Shown: positions 27,545 to 38,980, numbered from the stretch's first letter. The stretch is DNA of 64,000 bases from Nocardia transvalensis NBRC 15921 (GCF_000308875.1 NZ_BAGL01000050.1:62001-126000), one strand, 5' to 3'. Program-made: numbers and translations. Notes: generated from the sequence alone by a model not told the origin.

Positions 27545-28387
27545 TCAGCCGTGCGCAGGGTTGTCGTCGGAGCCGTTGTGGCCGTTCCCGTTCGGTGCGT
27601 CGGTCGTGCCGACGCCGATGGCGGCCGCCTCGGTGTGGGCGCGGTTGCGGCGGTGGCGCAGGATGGTGCTGACCGACAGCTCCTCGAACGAGCCGTCCGG
27701 CAGCCGGGCGGGCACGTCGACCGCGTTGTGCCGCGCGTACACGCCGGGCGTGGGCAGCGGGGTGACCCGATGTCCTTCGCGCACCCGGCGTTTGGACATC
27801 TCCTTCTGGTCGGTGCGCGGGCCGAACCGTTCGCGGTGCGCCAGGACCATCGCGCCGATGGTGGCGGTGATCAGCAGCGCGCCGGTCAGCTCGAACGCCC
27901 ACACGTAGCGGATGAAGATCAGTTCGGCGAGCGCGGCGATGGTGTCGTCTCCGACCCCCGGAAAAGCACCGGGGGATGGGGGTGGGGCGGCGACCGAATC
28001 GTCGTGCACCCCACGGGCAATCGCGCCGATGAGCAGTGCACCGAACCCGATACCGACAGTGATCACCGCGACGCGGTGCCCGCGCAGCGTCTCCCGCAGC
28101 GATTCGGCGGAGTCGACGCCGACGAGCATCAGCACGAACAGGAACAGCATCATCACCGCGCCGGTGTAGACGACGATCTGCACCACGCCCAGGAATACGG
28201 CCTTCTGCGCGATGTAGAACACCGACAGCGTGATCATGGTGGCCGCCAGGCACAGTGCCGAGTGCACGGCCTTGCGGGCGCACACCATGCCCAGTGCGCC
28301 GCCGACCGCGACGACGGCGAGCACCCAGAACGTCACGGCCTCACCGGTCGAGGTCCGGGTCACCGCGTCGGTGGCGAGGTACATCAT
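27545..28387 (-). CDS. nuoJ: NADH-quinone oxidoreductase subunit J
   Basis: A 280-residue membrane subunit. The five-helix core includes [21 protein letters not shown] and the conserved [17 protein letters not shown] pi-bulge helix. As in mycobacteria there is a long hydrophilic C-terminal extension (residues ~195-280, ending [18 protein letters not shown]) that E. coli NuoJ lacks. The ATG at 28387 overlaps the nuoI-part stop (ATGA) and has GGAGGA upstream. Confidence 0.95.
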   Translation of the reverse strand: MMYLATDAVTRTSTGEAVTFWVLAVVAVGGALGMVCARKAVHSALCLAATMITLSVFYIAQKAVFLGVVQIVVYTGAVMMLFLFVLMLVGVDSAESLRETLRGHRVAVITVGIGFGALLIGAIARGVHDDSVAAPPPSPGAFPGVGDDTIAALAELIFIRYVWAFELTGALLITATIGAMVLAHRERFGPRTDQKEMSKRRVREGHRVTPLPTPGVYARHNAVDVPARLPDGSFEELSVSTILRHRRNRAHTEAAAIGVGTTDAPNGNGHNGSDDNPAHG

Positions 28388-30237
28388 CGCGATCCTCCTT
28401 CCGCGCCCGTCACGGCGGGCTCCCGGGATTCGGCGGCGGCCGGAGGGATCGCGGGCATGCCCAGGTCGGTCCGGCGCAGTCCGGTGTCCTCGGGTGTTCC
28501 GGGGGCGGCGGGGACGTTGCCGAGGTAGTAGTCCTCTTCCGTCGCACCGGGATACGCCGGATGCGGGGCCGGTTCCATCCCGGCCCGCAGCGGCGCCAGC
28601 AGCTGGTCCTTCTCGTAGATGAGGCCGCCGCGGTTGTCGTCGGCGAGTTCGTACTCGTTGGTCATGGTGAGCGCGCGGGTCGGGCACGCCTCGATGCACA
28701 GGCCGCAGCCGATGCAGCGCAGGTAGTTGATCTGGTAGACCCGCCCGTACCGCTCGCCGGGGGAGAAGCGCTCGCCCTTGGCGTTGTCGGCGCCCTCGAC
28801 GTAGATGGCGTCGGCGGGGCACGCCCACGCGCACAGTTCGCAGCCGATGCACTTCTCGAGGCCGTCGGGATGCCGGTTGAGCTGGTGGCGGCCGTGATAG
28901 CGCGGCGCGGTCGGGACCTTCTCCTCCGGATAGAACTCGGTGTTCTTCTCCTTGAACATGGTCGTGAAGGTGACGGCGAATCCGGCCAGCGGTTCGAGCA
29001 GCCCCGGTTTTGCGGCCTCCCGCGCGGGCCGCGGCGGCATGGGCGGTACCGGGAAGCCCGCATAGGGTTCGGGCACCGCGGGTTCCGCCTCGCCGGCGCG
29101 GTCGTCGCCCCGGTGCCCGGCGCGCAGCATGACGCCGAGCAGCGCCAGCGCCACCACGATCCCGCCGATCACCAGGCCCGCGGTCTCGATGTGAATGCCG
29201 TTGTCCTGCAGCACCTTCAGCGACGCCACGATCATGACCCACAGCAGCGACACCGGAATCAGCAGCTTCCAGCCGAGGTTCATGAACTGGTCGTAGCGCA
29301 TCCGGGGCAGGGTGCCGCGCAGCCAGATGAAGACGAACAGGAAGATCCACACCTTGGCGGTGAACCACAGGACCGGCCACCAGCCGGAATTGGCGCCCGC
29401 CCACAGGCTCAGCGGGAACGGCGCGTGCCAGCCGCCGAAGAACAGCGTGGTGGCCAGCGCCGACACCGTGCCCATGTTGATGTATTCGGCCATCATGAAC
29501 ATGGCGAATTTCAGCGACGAGTATTCGGTGTGGAAGCCGCCGACGAGTTCGCCTTCGGCCTCGGGCAGGTCGAACGGCGCCCGGTTGGTCTCGCCGACCA
29601 TCGAGACCGCGTAGATCAGGAACGACGGCAGCAGCAGGAAGACGTTCCAGGTGCCCCACTGGCTGTCGACGATGCCGGAGGTGGACATGGTGCCGGTCAG
29701 CAGGAAGACCGCGGCGAAGCAGGCCGCCATGGCGATCTCGTAGGAGATCACCTGGGCGGTCGAGCGGAGCCCGCCGAGCAGCGGATACGTCGATCCGGAC
29801 GCCCAGCCGGCGAGCACGATCCCGTACACGCCGATCGAGGCCATCGCGAGGATGTAGAGCACGGCGACCGGCATATCGGTGAGTTGCAGCGGGGTGTGCG
29901 TCCCGAAGATCGACACCACGGGGCCGAGGGGGATCACGGCGAAGGCCATCACCGCGGGGATGAGCGCGATGATGGGCGCCATGATGTAGATCGGCTTGTC
30001 CACGATCGCCGGGATGATGTCCTCTTTCAGGAGCATCTTCGCGCCGTCGGCGAGCGATTGCAGCGAACCGCGCGGCCCGACCCGGTTGGGGCCGACGCGC
30101 ATCTGCATCCACGCGACGACCTTGCGCTCGATGAGCACGGCCAGCAGCGGGATCAGCAGCAGGTAGACGAAGATGCCGACGGATTTGAGCAGTACCAGCC
30201 ACCAGGGGTCGTGGCCGAACATCACGAGATCACTCAC
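28384..30237 (-). CDS. nuoHI: NuoH-NuoI fusion: complex I subunits H and I in one ORF
   Basis: One uninterrupted 617-residue frame encodes two complex I subunits that are normally separate. Residues 1 to ~400 are NuoH, the quinone-site membrane subunit ([42 protein letters not shown]), including its Pro-rich tail [13 protein letters not shown]. Residues ~405-617 are NuoI, with two ferredoxin motifs [12 protein letters not shown] (first Cys at residue 463) and [16 protein letters not shown] for clusters N6a/N6b. No stop, and no start with a good ribosome site, lies between. An in-frame ATG at 29040 could reinitiate. GTG start at 30237 overlaps the nuoG end. Confidence 0.9.
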   Translation of the reverse strand: MSDLVMFGHDPWWLVLLKSVGIFVYLLLIPLLAVLIERKVVAWMQMRVGPNRVGPRGSLQSLADGAKMLLKEDIIPAIVDKPIYIMAPIIALIPAVMAFAVIPLGPVVSIFGTHTPLQLTDMPVAVLYILAMASIGVYGIVLAGWASGSTYPLLGGLRSTAQVISYEIAMAACFAAVFLLTGTMSTSGIVDSQWGTWNVFLLLPSFLIYAVSMVGETNRAPFDLPEAEGELVGGFHTEYSSLKFAMFMMAEYINMGTVSALATTLFFGGWHAPFPLSLWAGANSGWWPVLWFTAKVWIFLFVFIWLRGTLPRMRYDQFMNLGWKLLIPVSLLWVMIVASLKVLQDNGIHIETAGLVIGGIVVALALLGVMLRAGHRGDDRAGEAEPAVPEPYAGFPVPPMPPRPAREAAKPGLLEPLAGFAVTFTTMFKEKNTEFYPEEKVPTAPRYHGRHQLNRHPDGLEKCIGCELCAWACPADAIYVEGADNAKGERFSPGERYGRVYQINYLRCIGCGLCIEACPTRALTMTNEYELADDNRGGLIYEKDQLLAPLRAGMEPAPHPAYPGATEEDYYLGNVPAAPGTPEDTGLRRTDLGMPAIPPAAAESREPAVTGAEGGSR

Positions 30238-32706
30238 GGTGGTCCTCCCGTCGGATGCGCACGAGGTGGCCGGGGGTGGCGGCGAGCCGGTCGTGCACCA
30301 CCGACCCGGGCGAGTTGAGCGGCAGCCACACGACCCGGTCGGGCATCTCGGTGATCACCAGGGGCAGCGTGATGTGCCCGTGGTCGGTGCTCACCCGCAC
30401 CGGATCGCCTGTGGTGGCGCCGATTTCGGCCGCGGTGTCGTGGGACATCCGGACCGCGGGCGTGCGCGCGGTGCCGGCCAGGTTGGGTTCGCCGTCCTGC
30501 ATGCGGCCGAGGTCGAGCAGCATGCGCCAGCCGGCGAGGACGGCGCTGCCGGGCCCGGGCTGGGGTGCGGGGTGCGGCGGTTCGTCGGGGGTGGGCGCCG
30601 GCGCGCCGTCCCACACGCCGAGATCGGCGAGTTCGGCGCGGGCGGTGGTGATGTCGGGCAGGCCGAGCGGGATGCCCATCTCGTCGGCGATCGCGTGCAG
30701 GACGCGGTGGTCGGCGAGCGGCGCGGCCGCGCGGCGGACGGTGGGGTCGTCCAGTGCCGCCGCGAACTGCCGGGTGCGGCCCTCCCAGGTGAGGAAGGTG
30801 CCCGCCTTCTCCATAGTGGAGGCGACCGGGAAGACGACGTCGGCGCGGTCGGTGACGTCACTGTGACGCAGTTCCAGGCTGACCACGAAGCGGGCGGCGT
30901 CCAGGGCGTCGCGGGCGGCCTGCGGATCGGGCAGGTCGCCGAGTTCGACGCCGCCGACGACCAGCGCGCCCAGATGCGCTGCGGCGGCGAGGATCTCGCC
31001 GGTGTCGCGGCCCGGATCGGCCGGCAGGTCGTCGGCGTTCCAGGCGGTGCGCACCTGCTGGCGGGCCCGCGGATCGGCGACGGGACGCCCGCCGGGCAGC
31101 AGGCCCGGGAGCGCGCCCGCCTCGATCGCGCCGCGTTCACCGGCGCGGCGGGGGACCCAGGCCAGCGCGGCGCCGGTGCTGTCGGCCAGGCGCACCGCGG
31201 CCGACAGCGCGCCGGGGCAGGGCCGCGAGCCGTTCCCCCGGCGAGCACGACCGCGCCCGGCTCGCGCAGCAGCCGCGCGAGGACCGACACCTCGTCGTCG
31301 GACTCGGTACCCGGAACAGCCTGTGGCACCGCGAGAGTGGCGATCGCGTCGAGGACGTGTGCCTCGCGTCCCGGAGCGGCGGGAAGCAGGGTGCCCGACA
31401 TGCGTTCGAGACCGCGGGAGGCGTAGGCCGCGAGGGAGTACACCCGCAGTCCGTGTGTGCGGGCGGCCTTGCGCAGCCGCAGGTAGACGATCGGCGATTC
31501 CTCTTCGGGTTCGAATCCGGCGAGGACCACGACCGGCGCCTTGTCCAGGGCGGCGTAGTCGACGGTCGTGCCCTGCCCCGCGACGCGGGCGGCCAGGAAT
31601 CCGGCCTCCTCGGCCGAGTGGGGGCGGGCGCGGAAGTCGATATCGTTGGTGCCCAATGCCGTTCGCGCGAATTTGGCGTAGGCGTAGGCGTCCTCCACGG
31701 TGGCGCGCCCGCCGACGAGGACGCCCGCGTTGCCGCGCGCGGCGGCGAGGCCCTCGGCGGCCCGGGCCAGCGCCTCGGACCAGGAGGCGGGGGCGAGGGT
31801 GCCGTTCCAGTCCCGGACCAGCGGCGTGGTGAGCCGGTCGCGTTCGGTGGCGTAGGTGAACGCCCACCGGCCCTTGTCGCAGTTCCATTCCTCGTTGACC
31901 TGGGGGTCGTCACCGGCCAGGCGCCGCAGCACCTTTCCGCGGCGGTGGTCGGTGCGCTGGGCGCAGCCCGAGGCGCAGTGCTCGCAGACGGCCGGGCTGG
32001 AGACCAGGTCGAAGGGGCGGGCGCGGAACCGGTAGGCGGTGCCGGTGAGGGCGCCGACGGGGCAGATCTGCACGGTGTTGCCGGAGAAGTAGGAGTCCAT
32101 GGGCTCGCCGTCGGCGATGCCGACCTGTTCCAGCGCGCCGCGATCCATCAGCTCGATGAACGGGTCGCCCGCGATCTGCTGGGAGAACCGGGTGCAGCGC
32201 GCGCAGAGCACGCACCGCTCGCGGTCCAGCAGCACCGCCGAGGACAGCGGAAGCGGTTTGGGGTAGGTGCGTTTCACGCCCTCGAAGCGGGATTCGGCCC
32301 GGCCGCTGGACATCGCCTGGTTCTGGAGCGGGCATTCACCGCCCTTGTCGCACACCGGGCAGTCGAGCGGATGGTTGATCAGCAGCAGTTCCATCACGCC
32401 CTCCTGCGCCTTCTCGGCGGCGGGGGAGGTGAGTTGCGTGCTGACCACCATGCCCTCGGCGACGGCCATGGTGCAGGAGGCGACCGGCTTGCGCTGGCCC
32501 TCCACCTCGACCAGGCACTGGCGGCAGGCGCCGACCGGATCGAGCAGCGGATGGTCGCAGAACCGCGGGATCTGGATGCCGACGAGTTCGGCCGCGCGGA
32601 TCAGCAGGGTCCCCGCCGGGACGCTGACGGTGGTGCCGTCGATGGTGACGCTCACCAGATCCTGGGGCACCACATCGCTGTTGTTGCTCGAGACGGTCGC
32701 GGTCAT
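30230..32706 (-). CDS. nuoG: NADH-quinone oxidoreductase subunit G (two frameshifts in this sequence)
   Basis: The N-terminal two thirds read in one frame: a [2Fe-2S] domain ([22 protein letters not shown]), [33 protein letters not shown], and a molybdopterin-like domain start [12 protein letters not shown]. At about 31235-31239 (five C on the plus strand) and 31214-31217 (four G), two apparent +1 insertions shift the frame. Removing one base from each restores [20 protein letters not shown] and a continuous ~824-residue protein, close to mycobacterial NuoG. The C-terminal third then runs to 30230. ATG at 32706 follows AGGAGG. All neighbours are intact, so homopolymer sequencing error is likely. 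Confidence 0.85.
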
Positions 32707-34034
32707 CGCATGCCTCCTGTTGTTCCCGCCGTCTCCGCCCATGCCGTGCTGCGGGCGGGATCGAACGGGCAGCCGCCCGATCGCAGATGCTCCTCGTACT
32801 CCGCGCGGAAGTACTTCACCGACGACACGATCGGGCTGGCCGCGCCGTCGCCGAGGGCGCAGAACGACTTTCCGTTGATGTTGTCGGCGATATCGAGCAG
32901 TTTGTCGAGGTCGGCCGTGGCGCCCTGACCGGCCTCGAGCCGCGCCAGCAGCTGGACCAGCCAGTAGGTGCCCTCGCGGCACGGGGTGCACTTACCGCAG
33001 GACTCGTGGGCGTAGAACTCGGTCCAGCGCAGTACCGCGCGCACGACGCAGGTGGTGTCGTCGAAGATCTGTAATGCCTTGGTGCCCAGCATGGATCCGG
33101 CGGCGGCGACGTTCTCGTAGTCGAGCGGGACGTCGAGGTGCTCGTCGGTGAACAGCGGGGTCGACGAGCCGCCCGGCGTCCAGAACTTGAGGCTGTGCCC
33201 GGCGCGGACGCCGCCGGCGTGGCCGAGCAGTTCGCGCAGCGTGACGCCGAGCGGGGCCTCGTACTGGCCGGGCCGGGTGACGTGCCCGGACAGCGAGTAC
33301 AGCGTGAAGCCGGGCGATTTCTCGCTGCCCATGGACCGGAACCATTCGGTGCCGTTGACCAGGATCGGCGGGACGCTGGCGATCGACTCCACGTTGTTGA
33401 CCACGGTCGGGCACGCGTACAGGCCCGCCACGGCGGGGAACGGCGGGCGCAGCCGGGGCTGACCGCGGCGGCCCTCGAGCGAATCCAGCAGCGCGGTCTC
33501 CTCGCCGCAGATGTAGGCGCCCGCCCCGGCGTGCACGATCAGTTCGAGGTCGTAGCCGGAGCCGAGGATGTCGTGGCCGAGGTAGCCGGCGTCGTAGGCC
33601 TCCTGCACGGCCGCGCGCAGGCGCCGCAGCACGGGCAGCACCTCGCCGCGCACGTAGATGAACGCGTGCGAGGCCCGGATGGCGTAGGCCGCGATGATCA
33701 CGCCCTCGACGAGGACGTGCGGGGTGGCCAGCATGAGCGGAATGTCCTTGCAGGTGCCCGGTTCCGACTCGTCGGCGTTGACCACGAGGTAGTGCGGTGT
33801 GGTGGTGCCGTCGGGGCCGGGACCCTGGGGGATGAAGCCCCATTTCATGCCGGTCGGGAAGCCGGCGCCGCCGCGGCCGCGCAGGCCCGCGTCCTTGACG
33901 GTGGCGATGACCTCGTCGGGCTGCATGCGCAGCGCCTCGGCGAGGCCTCGGTAGCCGTCGTGCCGCCGGTAGGTGTCCAGGGTCCAGGACCGCGGCTCGT
34001 CCCAGTACCGCGTGAGGACGGGTGCGAGAGTCAC
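32703..34034 (-). CDS. nuoF: NADH-quinone oxidoreductase subunit F (NADH/FMN binding)
   Basis: A 443-residue flavoprotein that accepts hydride from NADH. It shows [20 protein letters not shown] for FMN/NADH binding, [16 protein letters not shown], and the N3 cluster ligands in [15 protein letters not shown] with a later CALGD. GTG start at 34034 overlaps the nuoE stop as GTGA. Upstream in-frame codons belong to nuoE in another frame and are rejected. Overlaps nuoG by 4 nt. Confidence 0.97.
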   Translation of the reverse strand: MTLAPVLTRYWDEPRSWTLDTYRRHDGYRGLAEALRMQPDEVIATVKDAGLRGRGGAGFPTGMKWGFIPQGPGPDGTTTPHYLVVNADESEPGTCKDIPLMLATPHVLVEGVIIAAYAIRASHAFIYVRGEVLPVLRRLRAAVQEAYDAGYLGHDILGSGYDLELIVHAGAGAYICGEETALLDSLEGRRGQPRLRPPFPAVAGLYACPTVVNNVESIASVPPILVNGTEWFRSMGSEKSPGFTLYSLSGHVTRPGQYEAPLGVTLRELLGHAGGVRAGHSLKFWTPGGSSTPLFTDEHLDVPLDYENVAAAGSMLGTKALQIFDDTTCVVRAVLRWTEFYAHESCGKCTPCREGTYWLVQLLARLEAGQGATADLDKLLDIADNINGKSFCALGDGAASPIVSSVKYFRAEYEEHLRSGGCPFDPARSTAWAETAGTTGGMR

Positions 34035-34747
34035 TGTCCACCGTCCGGATTCTCTTGCCGCGCGGTCTCTTCCGAGGTTCCGCGGGCGACGCGGAGCCCG
34101 GCGAGGGTGGCGGCGCCGGGTGTGCCGTCGTTGGCGCCGGGCCGGTCGTCGGCGAATCCGGCGAGCAGGCGGGCGGTTTCGCGGAAGGTGCACAGCGGCG
34201 CCCCGCTGCGGCTGCCGGTGAGTTGCTCGCCGCCGCGCAGCGCGTCCACGAGGGCGCGGGCGGATTGCGGGGTCTGGTTGTCGAAGAACTCCCAGTTGAC
34301 CATCACCACCGGCGCGTAGTCGCAGGCGGCGTTGCATTCGATGTGCTCGAGGGTGACCGCGCCGTCGGAGGTGGTGTCGCCGTGCTCGATTCCCAGGTGC
34401 CGCTTCAGGTCCGCGAAGATCTCGTCGCCGCCCATGACCGCGCACAGGGTGTTGGTGCACACGCCGACGTGATATTCGCCGGTGGGTGTGCGCCGGTACA
34501 TCGAGTAGAAGGTCGCGACGGCGGTCACCTCGGCGTTGGTGAGGCCGAGCTGTTCGGCGCAGAACTCGATCCCGGTGCCGGAGACGTAACTCTCGACGCT
34601 CTGCACGAGGTGCAGCAGCGGCAGCAGGGCCGAGCGCGGCTGCGGGTAGCAGTCGATGATCTGCTTGGCGTCCACCTCGAGCCGGTCGTGCACCTCCTTC
34701 GGGTACGGGATCGGCCGGGTGCTGAGTTGCAGCAGGATCTCGGTCAT
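34031..34747 (-). CDS. nuoE: NADH-quinone oxidoreductase subunit E
   Basis: A 238-residue thioredoxin-fold [2Fe-2S] subunit carrying cluster N1a. The four Cys ligands lie in [12 protein letters not shown] and [10 protein letters not shown]. The N-terminal helical bundle ([23 protein letters not shown]) is typical. The C-terminal ~55 residues after [13 protein letters not shown] are an Ala/Gly/Arg-rich extension seen in actinobacterial NuoE but not in E. coli. ATG at 34747 overlaps the nuoD stop. Confidence 0.96.
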   Translation of the reverse strand: MTEILLQLSTRPIPYPKEVHDRLEVDAKQIIDCYPQPRSALLPLLHLVQSVESYVSGTGIEFCAEQLGLTNAEVTAVATFYSMYRRTPTGEYHVGVCTNTLCAVMGGDEIFADLKRHLGIEHGDTTSDGAVTLEHIECNAACDYAPVVMVNWEFFDNQTPQSARALVDALRGGEQLTGSRSGAPLCTFRETARLLAGFADDRPGANDGTPGAATLAGLRVARGTSEETARQENPDGGQ

Positions 34748-36048
34748 CGGTCGACACCACCCATCACGGGGTCGATGCTGGCGACCGACGCGATGACGTC
34801 GGCGACCATGCCGCCCTCGCACATCGCCGCCACCGCTTGCAGATTGGTGAACGAGGGGTCGCGGTAGTGCACCCGGAACGGCCGGGTGCCGCCGTCGGAG
34901 ACCATGTGCACCCCGAGTTCGCCGCGCGGCGACTCCACCGCCGTGTACACCTGGCCCGCCGGCACCCGCATACCCTCGGTGACGAGTTTGAAGTGGTGGA
35001 TCAGCGCCTCCATCGAGGTGCCCATGATCTTGCCGATGTGTTCGGGGGAGTTGCCGAGGCCGTCGGGGCCGAGCTTCAGGTCCGCGGGCCAGGCGATCTT
35101 CTTGTCGTCCACCATGACCGGGCCCGGCCGTAGCTTGTCGAGGCATTGTTCGACGATTTTCACCGACTCCTTCATCTCCTCGACGCGGATGAGATAGCGG
35201 CCGTAGCAGTCGCAGCCGGTATCCGTCTTGACCTCGAACTCGTAGTTCTCGTAGCCGCAGTAGGGCTGGGACTTGCGCAGATCGTGCGGCAGGCCGGTGG
35301 AGCGCAGCACCGGGCCGGTGATGCCGAGCGCCATGCACCCGGCCAGATCCAGGTAGCCGACGCCGCGGGTGCGGGCCTTCCAGATGGGGTTCTCGTTGAG
35401 CAGCAACTCCATGTCGCGCAGCCGTTTCGGCAGCAGGTCGAGCAGTTCGCGGACCTTGGCCACGCCGTTGTCGGGCAGGTCCTGCGAGACGCCGCCGGGC
35501 CGGATGTAGGCGTGGTTCATGCGCAGGCCGGTGATGGTCTCGAAGACGTCGAGGATCAGCTCGCGCTCGCGGAAGCCGAACAGCATCGGCGTCAGCGCGC
35601 CCAGTTCCATCCCGCCGGTGGCCAGCGCCACCAGATGCGAGGAGATGCGGTTGAGTTCCATGAGCAGCACGCGGATCACGCTGGCGCGCTCGGGAATATC
35701 GTCGGTGATGTCGAGCAGCTTCTCCACGCTCAGGCAGTAGGCGGTCTCGTTGAAGAACGGCGAGAGGTAGTCCATCCGGGTGACGAAGGTGACGCCCTGC
35801 ACCCAGTTGCGGAATTCGAGATTCTTCTCGATCCCGGTGTGCAGATAGCCGATGCCGCAACGGGCCTCGGTGACGGTCTCGCCCTCGATCTCGAGGATCA
35901 GGCGCAGCACGCCGTGGGTGGAGGGGTGCTGCGGGCCCATGTTGACGACGATGCGCTCCTCGGCGGCCTCGCCGAGAGATTCGCGCACGTCGTCCCAGTC
36001 CTGGCCCGCGACCGTGATGACGCGCTCGGGGGTGTCGATGTCGTTCAT
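34744..36048 (-). CDS. nuoD: NADH-quinone oxidoreductase subunit D
   Basis: A 434-residue subunit that forms the quinone-reaction chamber with NuoB. It carries [22 protein letters not shown], with the conserved quinone-site His, then [31 protein letters not shown], and the C-terminal [13 protein letters not shown] ending. It derives from the large subunit of [NiFe] hydrogenase but lacks the metal Cys. The ATG shares one base with the nuoC stop (TGATG). Length matches the family. Confidence 0.97.
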   Translation of the reverse strand: MNDIDTPERVITVAGQDWDDVRESLGEAAEERIVVNMGPQHPSTHGVLRLILEIEGETVTEARCGIGYLHTGIEKNLEFRNWVQGVTFVTRMDYLSPFFNETAYCLSVEKLLDITDDIPERASVIRVLLMELNRISSHLVALATGGMELGALTPMLFGFRERELILDVFETITGLRMNHAYIRPGGVSQDLPDNGVAKVRELLDLLPKRLRDMELLLNENPIWKARTRGVGYLDLAGCMALGITGPVLRSTGLPHDLRKSQPYCGYENYEFEVKTDTGCDCYGRYLIRVEEMKESVKIVEQCLDKLRPGPVMVDDKKIAWPADLKLGPDGLGNSPEHIGKIMGTSMEALIHHFKLVTEGMRVPAGQVYTAVESPRGELGVHMVSDGGTRPFRVHYRDPSFTNLQAVAAMCEGGMVADVIASVASIDPVMGGVDR

Positions 36049-36818
36049 CAGCTGTACGCCCTCCGCTGGTCGGGCGCCGGGATGCGAGCGCCCTTGTACT
36101 CGACCGGGATTCCGCCGAGCGGGTAGTCCTTGCGCTGGGGGTGCCCGCGCCAGTCGTCGGGCATCGTGATCCTGGTCAGCGAGGGATGGCCGTCGAACAG
36201 GATGCCGAAGAAGTCGTAGGTCTCGCGCTCGTGCCAGTCCGTGGTCGGATACACCGAATACAGCGAGGGGATGTGCGGATCGGCGTCGGGCGCGGACACT
36301 TCGAGCCGCAGCCGCCGATTGTGGGTGATCGACATGAGCGGGTACACCGCGTGCAGTTCGCGGCCGGCGTCGTCGGGGTAGTGCACGCCGCTGACGCCGA
36401 GGCACAGTTCGAAGCGCAGCGCGGCGTCGTCGCGCAGCGCCCGGGCGACCCGGGGCAGGTACTCGCGCCGCACGTGCAGGGTGAGTTCGCCGCGGAACAC
36501 CACGATCTTCTCGATCGACTCGCCGAATCCGTTGTCCGGCAACGCGTCCTGGAGGGTGGCGACGATCTCGTCGAAGTAACCGCCGTAGGGGGCCGGGGTG
36601 CTGCCCGGCAGGCTCACCGTGCGGGTGAGGCGGCCGTAGCCGGAGGTGTCGCCGGTGCCGCGGACGCCGAACATGCCCTGGCGCACGCCGATCACCTCGT
36701 CGGCGGGGGCGGCGCGCTGATCCTCCTCGGCGCGCTGGGCCTCGTCGTGTCCTGTCGTGTCGCCGTCCATGGTGGCCTCCGGCGGGTCCTCGGTGCTTCT
36801 GGGTGAATCGAATGTCAT
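36048..36818 (-). CDS. nuoC: NADH-quinone oxidoreductase subunit C
   Basis: A 256-residue peripheral-arm subunit. The N-terminal ~45 residues are acidic and poorly conserved; the core has [43 protein letters not shown] and the family signature [21 protein letters not shown] followed by [16 protein letters not shown]. It is separate from nuoD, unlike the fused NuoCD of enterobacteria. The ATG at 36818 overlaps the nuoB stop by ATGA. Confidence 0.96.
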   Translation of the reverse strand: MTFDSPRSTEDPPEATMDGDTTGHDEAQRAEEDQRAAPADEVIGVRQGMFGVRGTGDTSGYGRLTRTVSLPGSTPAPYGGYFDEIVATLQDALPDNGFGESIEKIVVFRGELTLHVRREYLPRVARALRDDAALRFELCLGVSGVHYPDDAGRELHAVYPLMSITHNRRLRLEVSAPDADPHIPSLYSVYPTTDWHERETYDFFGILFDGHPSLTRITMPDDWRGHPQRKDYPLGGIPVEYKGARIPAPDQRRAYS

Positions 36819-37369
36819 CGCAACAGTCCCGTCATCTGGATGGTCGGGGTCGCGGCGAGCGCGGCCTGTTCGGCGGCGCGCACGGCCTCCTCGCGATTCA
36901 CCCCGAGCGGCATCTCCTGGATCTTGTCGTGCAGGGTGAGGATCGCGTTGAGCAGCATCTCCGGGCGCGGCGGGCAGCCGGGCAGGTAGATGTCCACGGG
37001 CACCACGTGATCCACGCCCTGCACGATGGCGTAGTTGTTGAACATGCCGCCGGAGGAGGCGCAGACGCCCATCGCGAGCACCCATTTGGGCTCGGTCATC
37101 TGGTCGTAGACCTGGCGCAGCACCGGGGCCATCTTCTGGCTCACCCGGCCGGCGACGATCATCAGGTCGGCTTGGCGCGGCGAGGCCCGGAAGACCTCCA
37201 TGCCGAAGCGGGCGCTGTCGAAACGCCCGCCGCCGGTGGCCATCATCTCGATCGCGCAGCACGCCAGGCCGAATGTCGCGGGCCACAGCGAGCCCTTGCG
37301 CATGAATCCGGCGAACTGTTCGACCGTGCTCAGCAGGAATCCGCTGGGCAGCTTCTCTTCGAGACCCAT
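36815..37369 (-). CDS. nuoB: NADH-quinone oxidoreductase subunit B
   Basis: A 184-residue subunit that holds cluster N2, the last iron-sulfur centre before quinone. It shows the tandem CC ligands in [19 protein letters not shown], then [19 protein letters not shown] and the fourth Cys in [17 protein letters not shown]. Length and sequence are typical of actinobacterial NuoB. It starts 36 nt after nuoA. Confidence 0.98.
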   Translation of the reverse strand: MGLEEKLPSGFLLSTVEQFAGFMRKGSLWPATFGLACCAIEMMATGGGRFDSARFGMEVFRASPRQADLMIVAGRVSQKMAPVLRQVYDQMTEPKWVLAMGVCASSGGMFNNYAIVQGVDHVVPVDIYLPGCPPRPEMLLNAILTLHDKIQEMPLGVNREEAVRAAEQAALAATPTIQMTGLLR

Positions 37370-37405
37370 GGGGACTGGCTCACTTTCCTGTATCGGGCGC
37401 CGGAA

Positions 37406-37786
37406 TCAGTCCCAGCTCAGTCCGCCGCGCCGCCACTCGTAGGCGTAGGCGACGGAGACGTTGAAGATGAACAGCGCCATCGCGGCGAGACCGAAGACGC
37501 CGAGGGCGTCGAAGTGGACGGCCCACGGGTAGAGGAACACGATCTCGATGTCGAAGATGATGAACAGCATCGCGGTGAGGTAGTACTTCACCGGGAAGCG
37601 TTGTCCCGCAGCGTTACCCGGGCCGCCGGCGACGGCATGCGGCGTCGGTTCGATACCGCATTCGTAGGCCTCGAGTTTGGCCCGATTGTGGCGCTTGGGG
37701 CCGACGACGGCCGCCAGCAGAACGGATCCCACCGCGAACGCGGCGGCGACCGCGCCCAGCACAAGGGTCGGCACCTCGGTATTCAC
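37406..37786 (-). CDS. nuoA: NADH-quinone oxidoreductase subunit A
   Basis: A 126-residue three-helix membrane subunit. The signature loop KLEAYECGIEPTPHA contains the conserved Cys and Glu near the quinone site, and FPVKYYLTAMLFIIFDIEIVFLYPWA is the most conserved NuoA stretch. Start is GTG at 37786. First gene of the 14-subunit operon (13 ORFs because H and I are joined), with about 270 nt of upstream regulatory DNA. Confidence 0.97.
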   Translation of the reverse strand: MNTEVPTLVLGAVAAAFAVGSVLLAAVVGPKRHNRAKLEAYECGIEPTPHAVAGGPGNAAGQRFPVKYYLTAMLFIIFDIEIVFLYPWAVHFDALGVFGLAAMALFIFNVSVAYAYEWRRGGLSWD

Positions 37787-37944
37787 AACGCACTACCCCT
37801 TCCCTTGCGGACACAGCCGGCAATTGCCGAGGCGGGCTGACGTCGTCGTCTGCCGGGCCAGTCGCACCCCAGGGCACGCTCAGCGGGGGTGCGAGTGATG
37901 ATGCTGATCCGGACAAATGGGACTCATATCAACGCTCGCACTGG

Positions 37945-37960
37945 TGTGAGCTAGGGCACA
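37945..37960. promoter_or_regulatory. CRP/GlxR-like site upstream of nuoA
   Basis: TGTGA-N6-GCACA matches the actinobacterial cAMP-receptor (Crp/GlxR) consensus TGTGA-N6-TCACA at nine of ten defined positions. It lies about 160 nt upstream of the nuoA start in the gap shared with the LysR gene. The protein is known in relatives to control respiratory genes; its use here is inferred. Confidence 0.45.
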
Positions 37961-38058
37961 GCCTACAACCGATCTTTCTTAATGCAGGCCGTTTGTGGGC
38001 GGTGTTTGATCGAATTCGGAACTGGCACTTATGACTGAAACGGCGCAATCGCCGGCCG

Positions 38059-38970
38059 TCACAGGACAGGGCGCAGCGCGGATTCCGGCGTGCCGGACGT
38101 CTGCGCCAGGGCACGCGCGAAGGCGTGCACGCGGCCGCTGTCGCGATCACGATGCCAGATCAGGGTGACATGACTGTCCGGAATGCCGCGCACCGGAACG
38201 GAGGTCACGTCCGGGCGCCGATGGTAGGCGGCGGTGGTGTCGCACAGCAGCAGGCCGCCGTGCCCGGCGGCCACCGCGGCGATGGCCTCCTGGGTGGTGG
38301 ACACCGCGGGCCCGGCCGGGATCGCGCGGCCGTCGGGCGTGCGGCGCGGCGCGTGCACCTCGCGCCAGTATCGCGGTGCGGTGTCGGCGATTCCGACGAG
38401 CGGGCAGCCGGCCAGGTCGGCGGCGTCGAGCACGTCGCGGGTGGCGAGCGGATGCCGCACGGGCAGCACGAGCACCTGGGTGCGGCCCGGCAGGACGGGG
38501 CCGACGACGAGGTCGGGCTCGGCGACCGGCAGCAGCGCCAGGGCGGCGTCGACCTCCTGGCGGCGGACCGGGCCGAACGGGTCGGCGTACGGGATCTCGA
38601 CCAGTTCCACCGTGCCGCCGGGATGCCGCGCGCGGAAGGCGGTGACGGCGGCCAGGATCCGTTCGTCCGCACTGCCCTGGAAGCCGACGCGCAGCACTCC
38701 GCGCACGCCCTGCGCACTGGCACAGGCTGAATCGAGGGTGGCGCGCAGGCGGTCGTAGGCGGTGCGCAGTTCGGGGAACAGCTCCTGCCCGAGCGGCGTC
38801 AGGCGCACGCGGCGGCTGGTGCGGTCCACCAGCCGCCCGCCGATGCGGTGCTCGAGCGACCGCAGCAGCTGCGACACCCGGCTCTGCGATACGTACAGCC
38901 GGGCCCCGGCGCGGCCGAAGTGCAGTTCCTCGGCCACGGCGAGGAAGGCTTCCAGCTCCCGCAGGTCCAT
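38059..38970 (-). CDS. LysR-family transcriptional regulator
   Basis: A 303-residue regulator. Residues 1-60 are the LysR helix-turn-helix (MDLRELEAFLAVAEELHFGR, then SQSRVSQLLRSLEHRIGGRL), followed by a linker and a periplasmic-binding-like effector domain starting LRVGFQGSADERIL. Start is the ATG at 38970, which gives the canonical LysR N-terminus; an ATG ten codons upstream is rejected. It is divergent from an MFS exporter 99 nt away, the normal arrangement for a LysR protein and its target. The effector is unknown. Confidence 0.92.
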   Translation of the reverse strand: MDLRELEAFLAVAEELHFGRAGARLYVSQSRVSQLLRSLEHRIGGRLVDRTSRRVRLTPLGQELFPELRTAYDRLRATLDSACASAQGVRGVLRVGFQGSADERILAAVTAFRARHPGGTVELVEIPYADPFGPVRRQEVDAALALLPVAEPDLVVGPVLPGRTQVLVLPVRHPLATRDVLDAADLAGCPLVGIADTAPRYWREVHAPRRTPDGRAIPAGPAVSTTQEAIAAVAAGHGGLLLCDTTAAYHRRPDVTSVPVRGIPDSHVTLIWHRDRDSGRVHAFARALAQTSGTPESALRPVL

Positions 38971-38980
38971 ACCGCTCCCG

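Noticed and set aside
30230..31888. A separate gene made of the C-terminal nuoG frame
   Set aside because: Its upstream half is shadow sequence; the real part joins the N-terminal frame when two homopolymer bases are removed.
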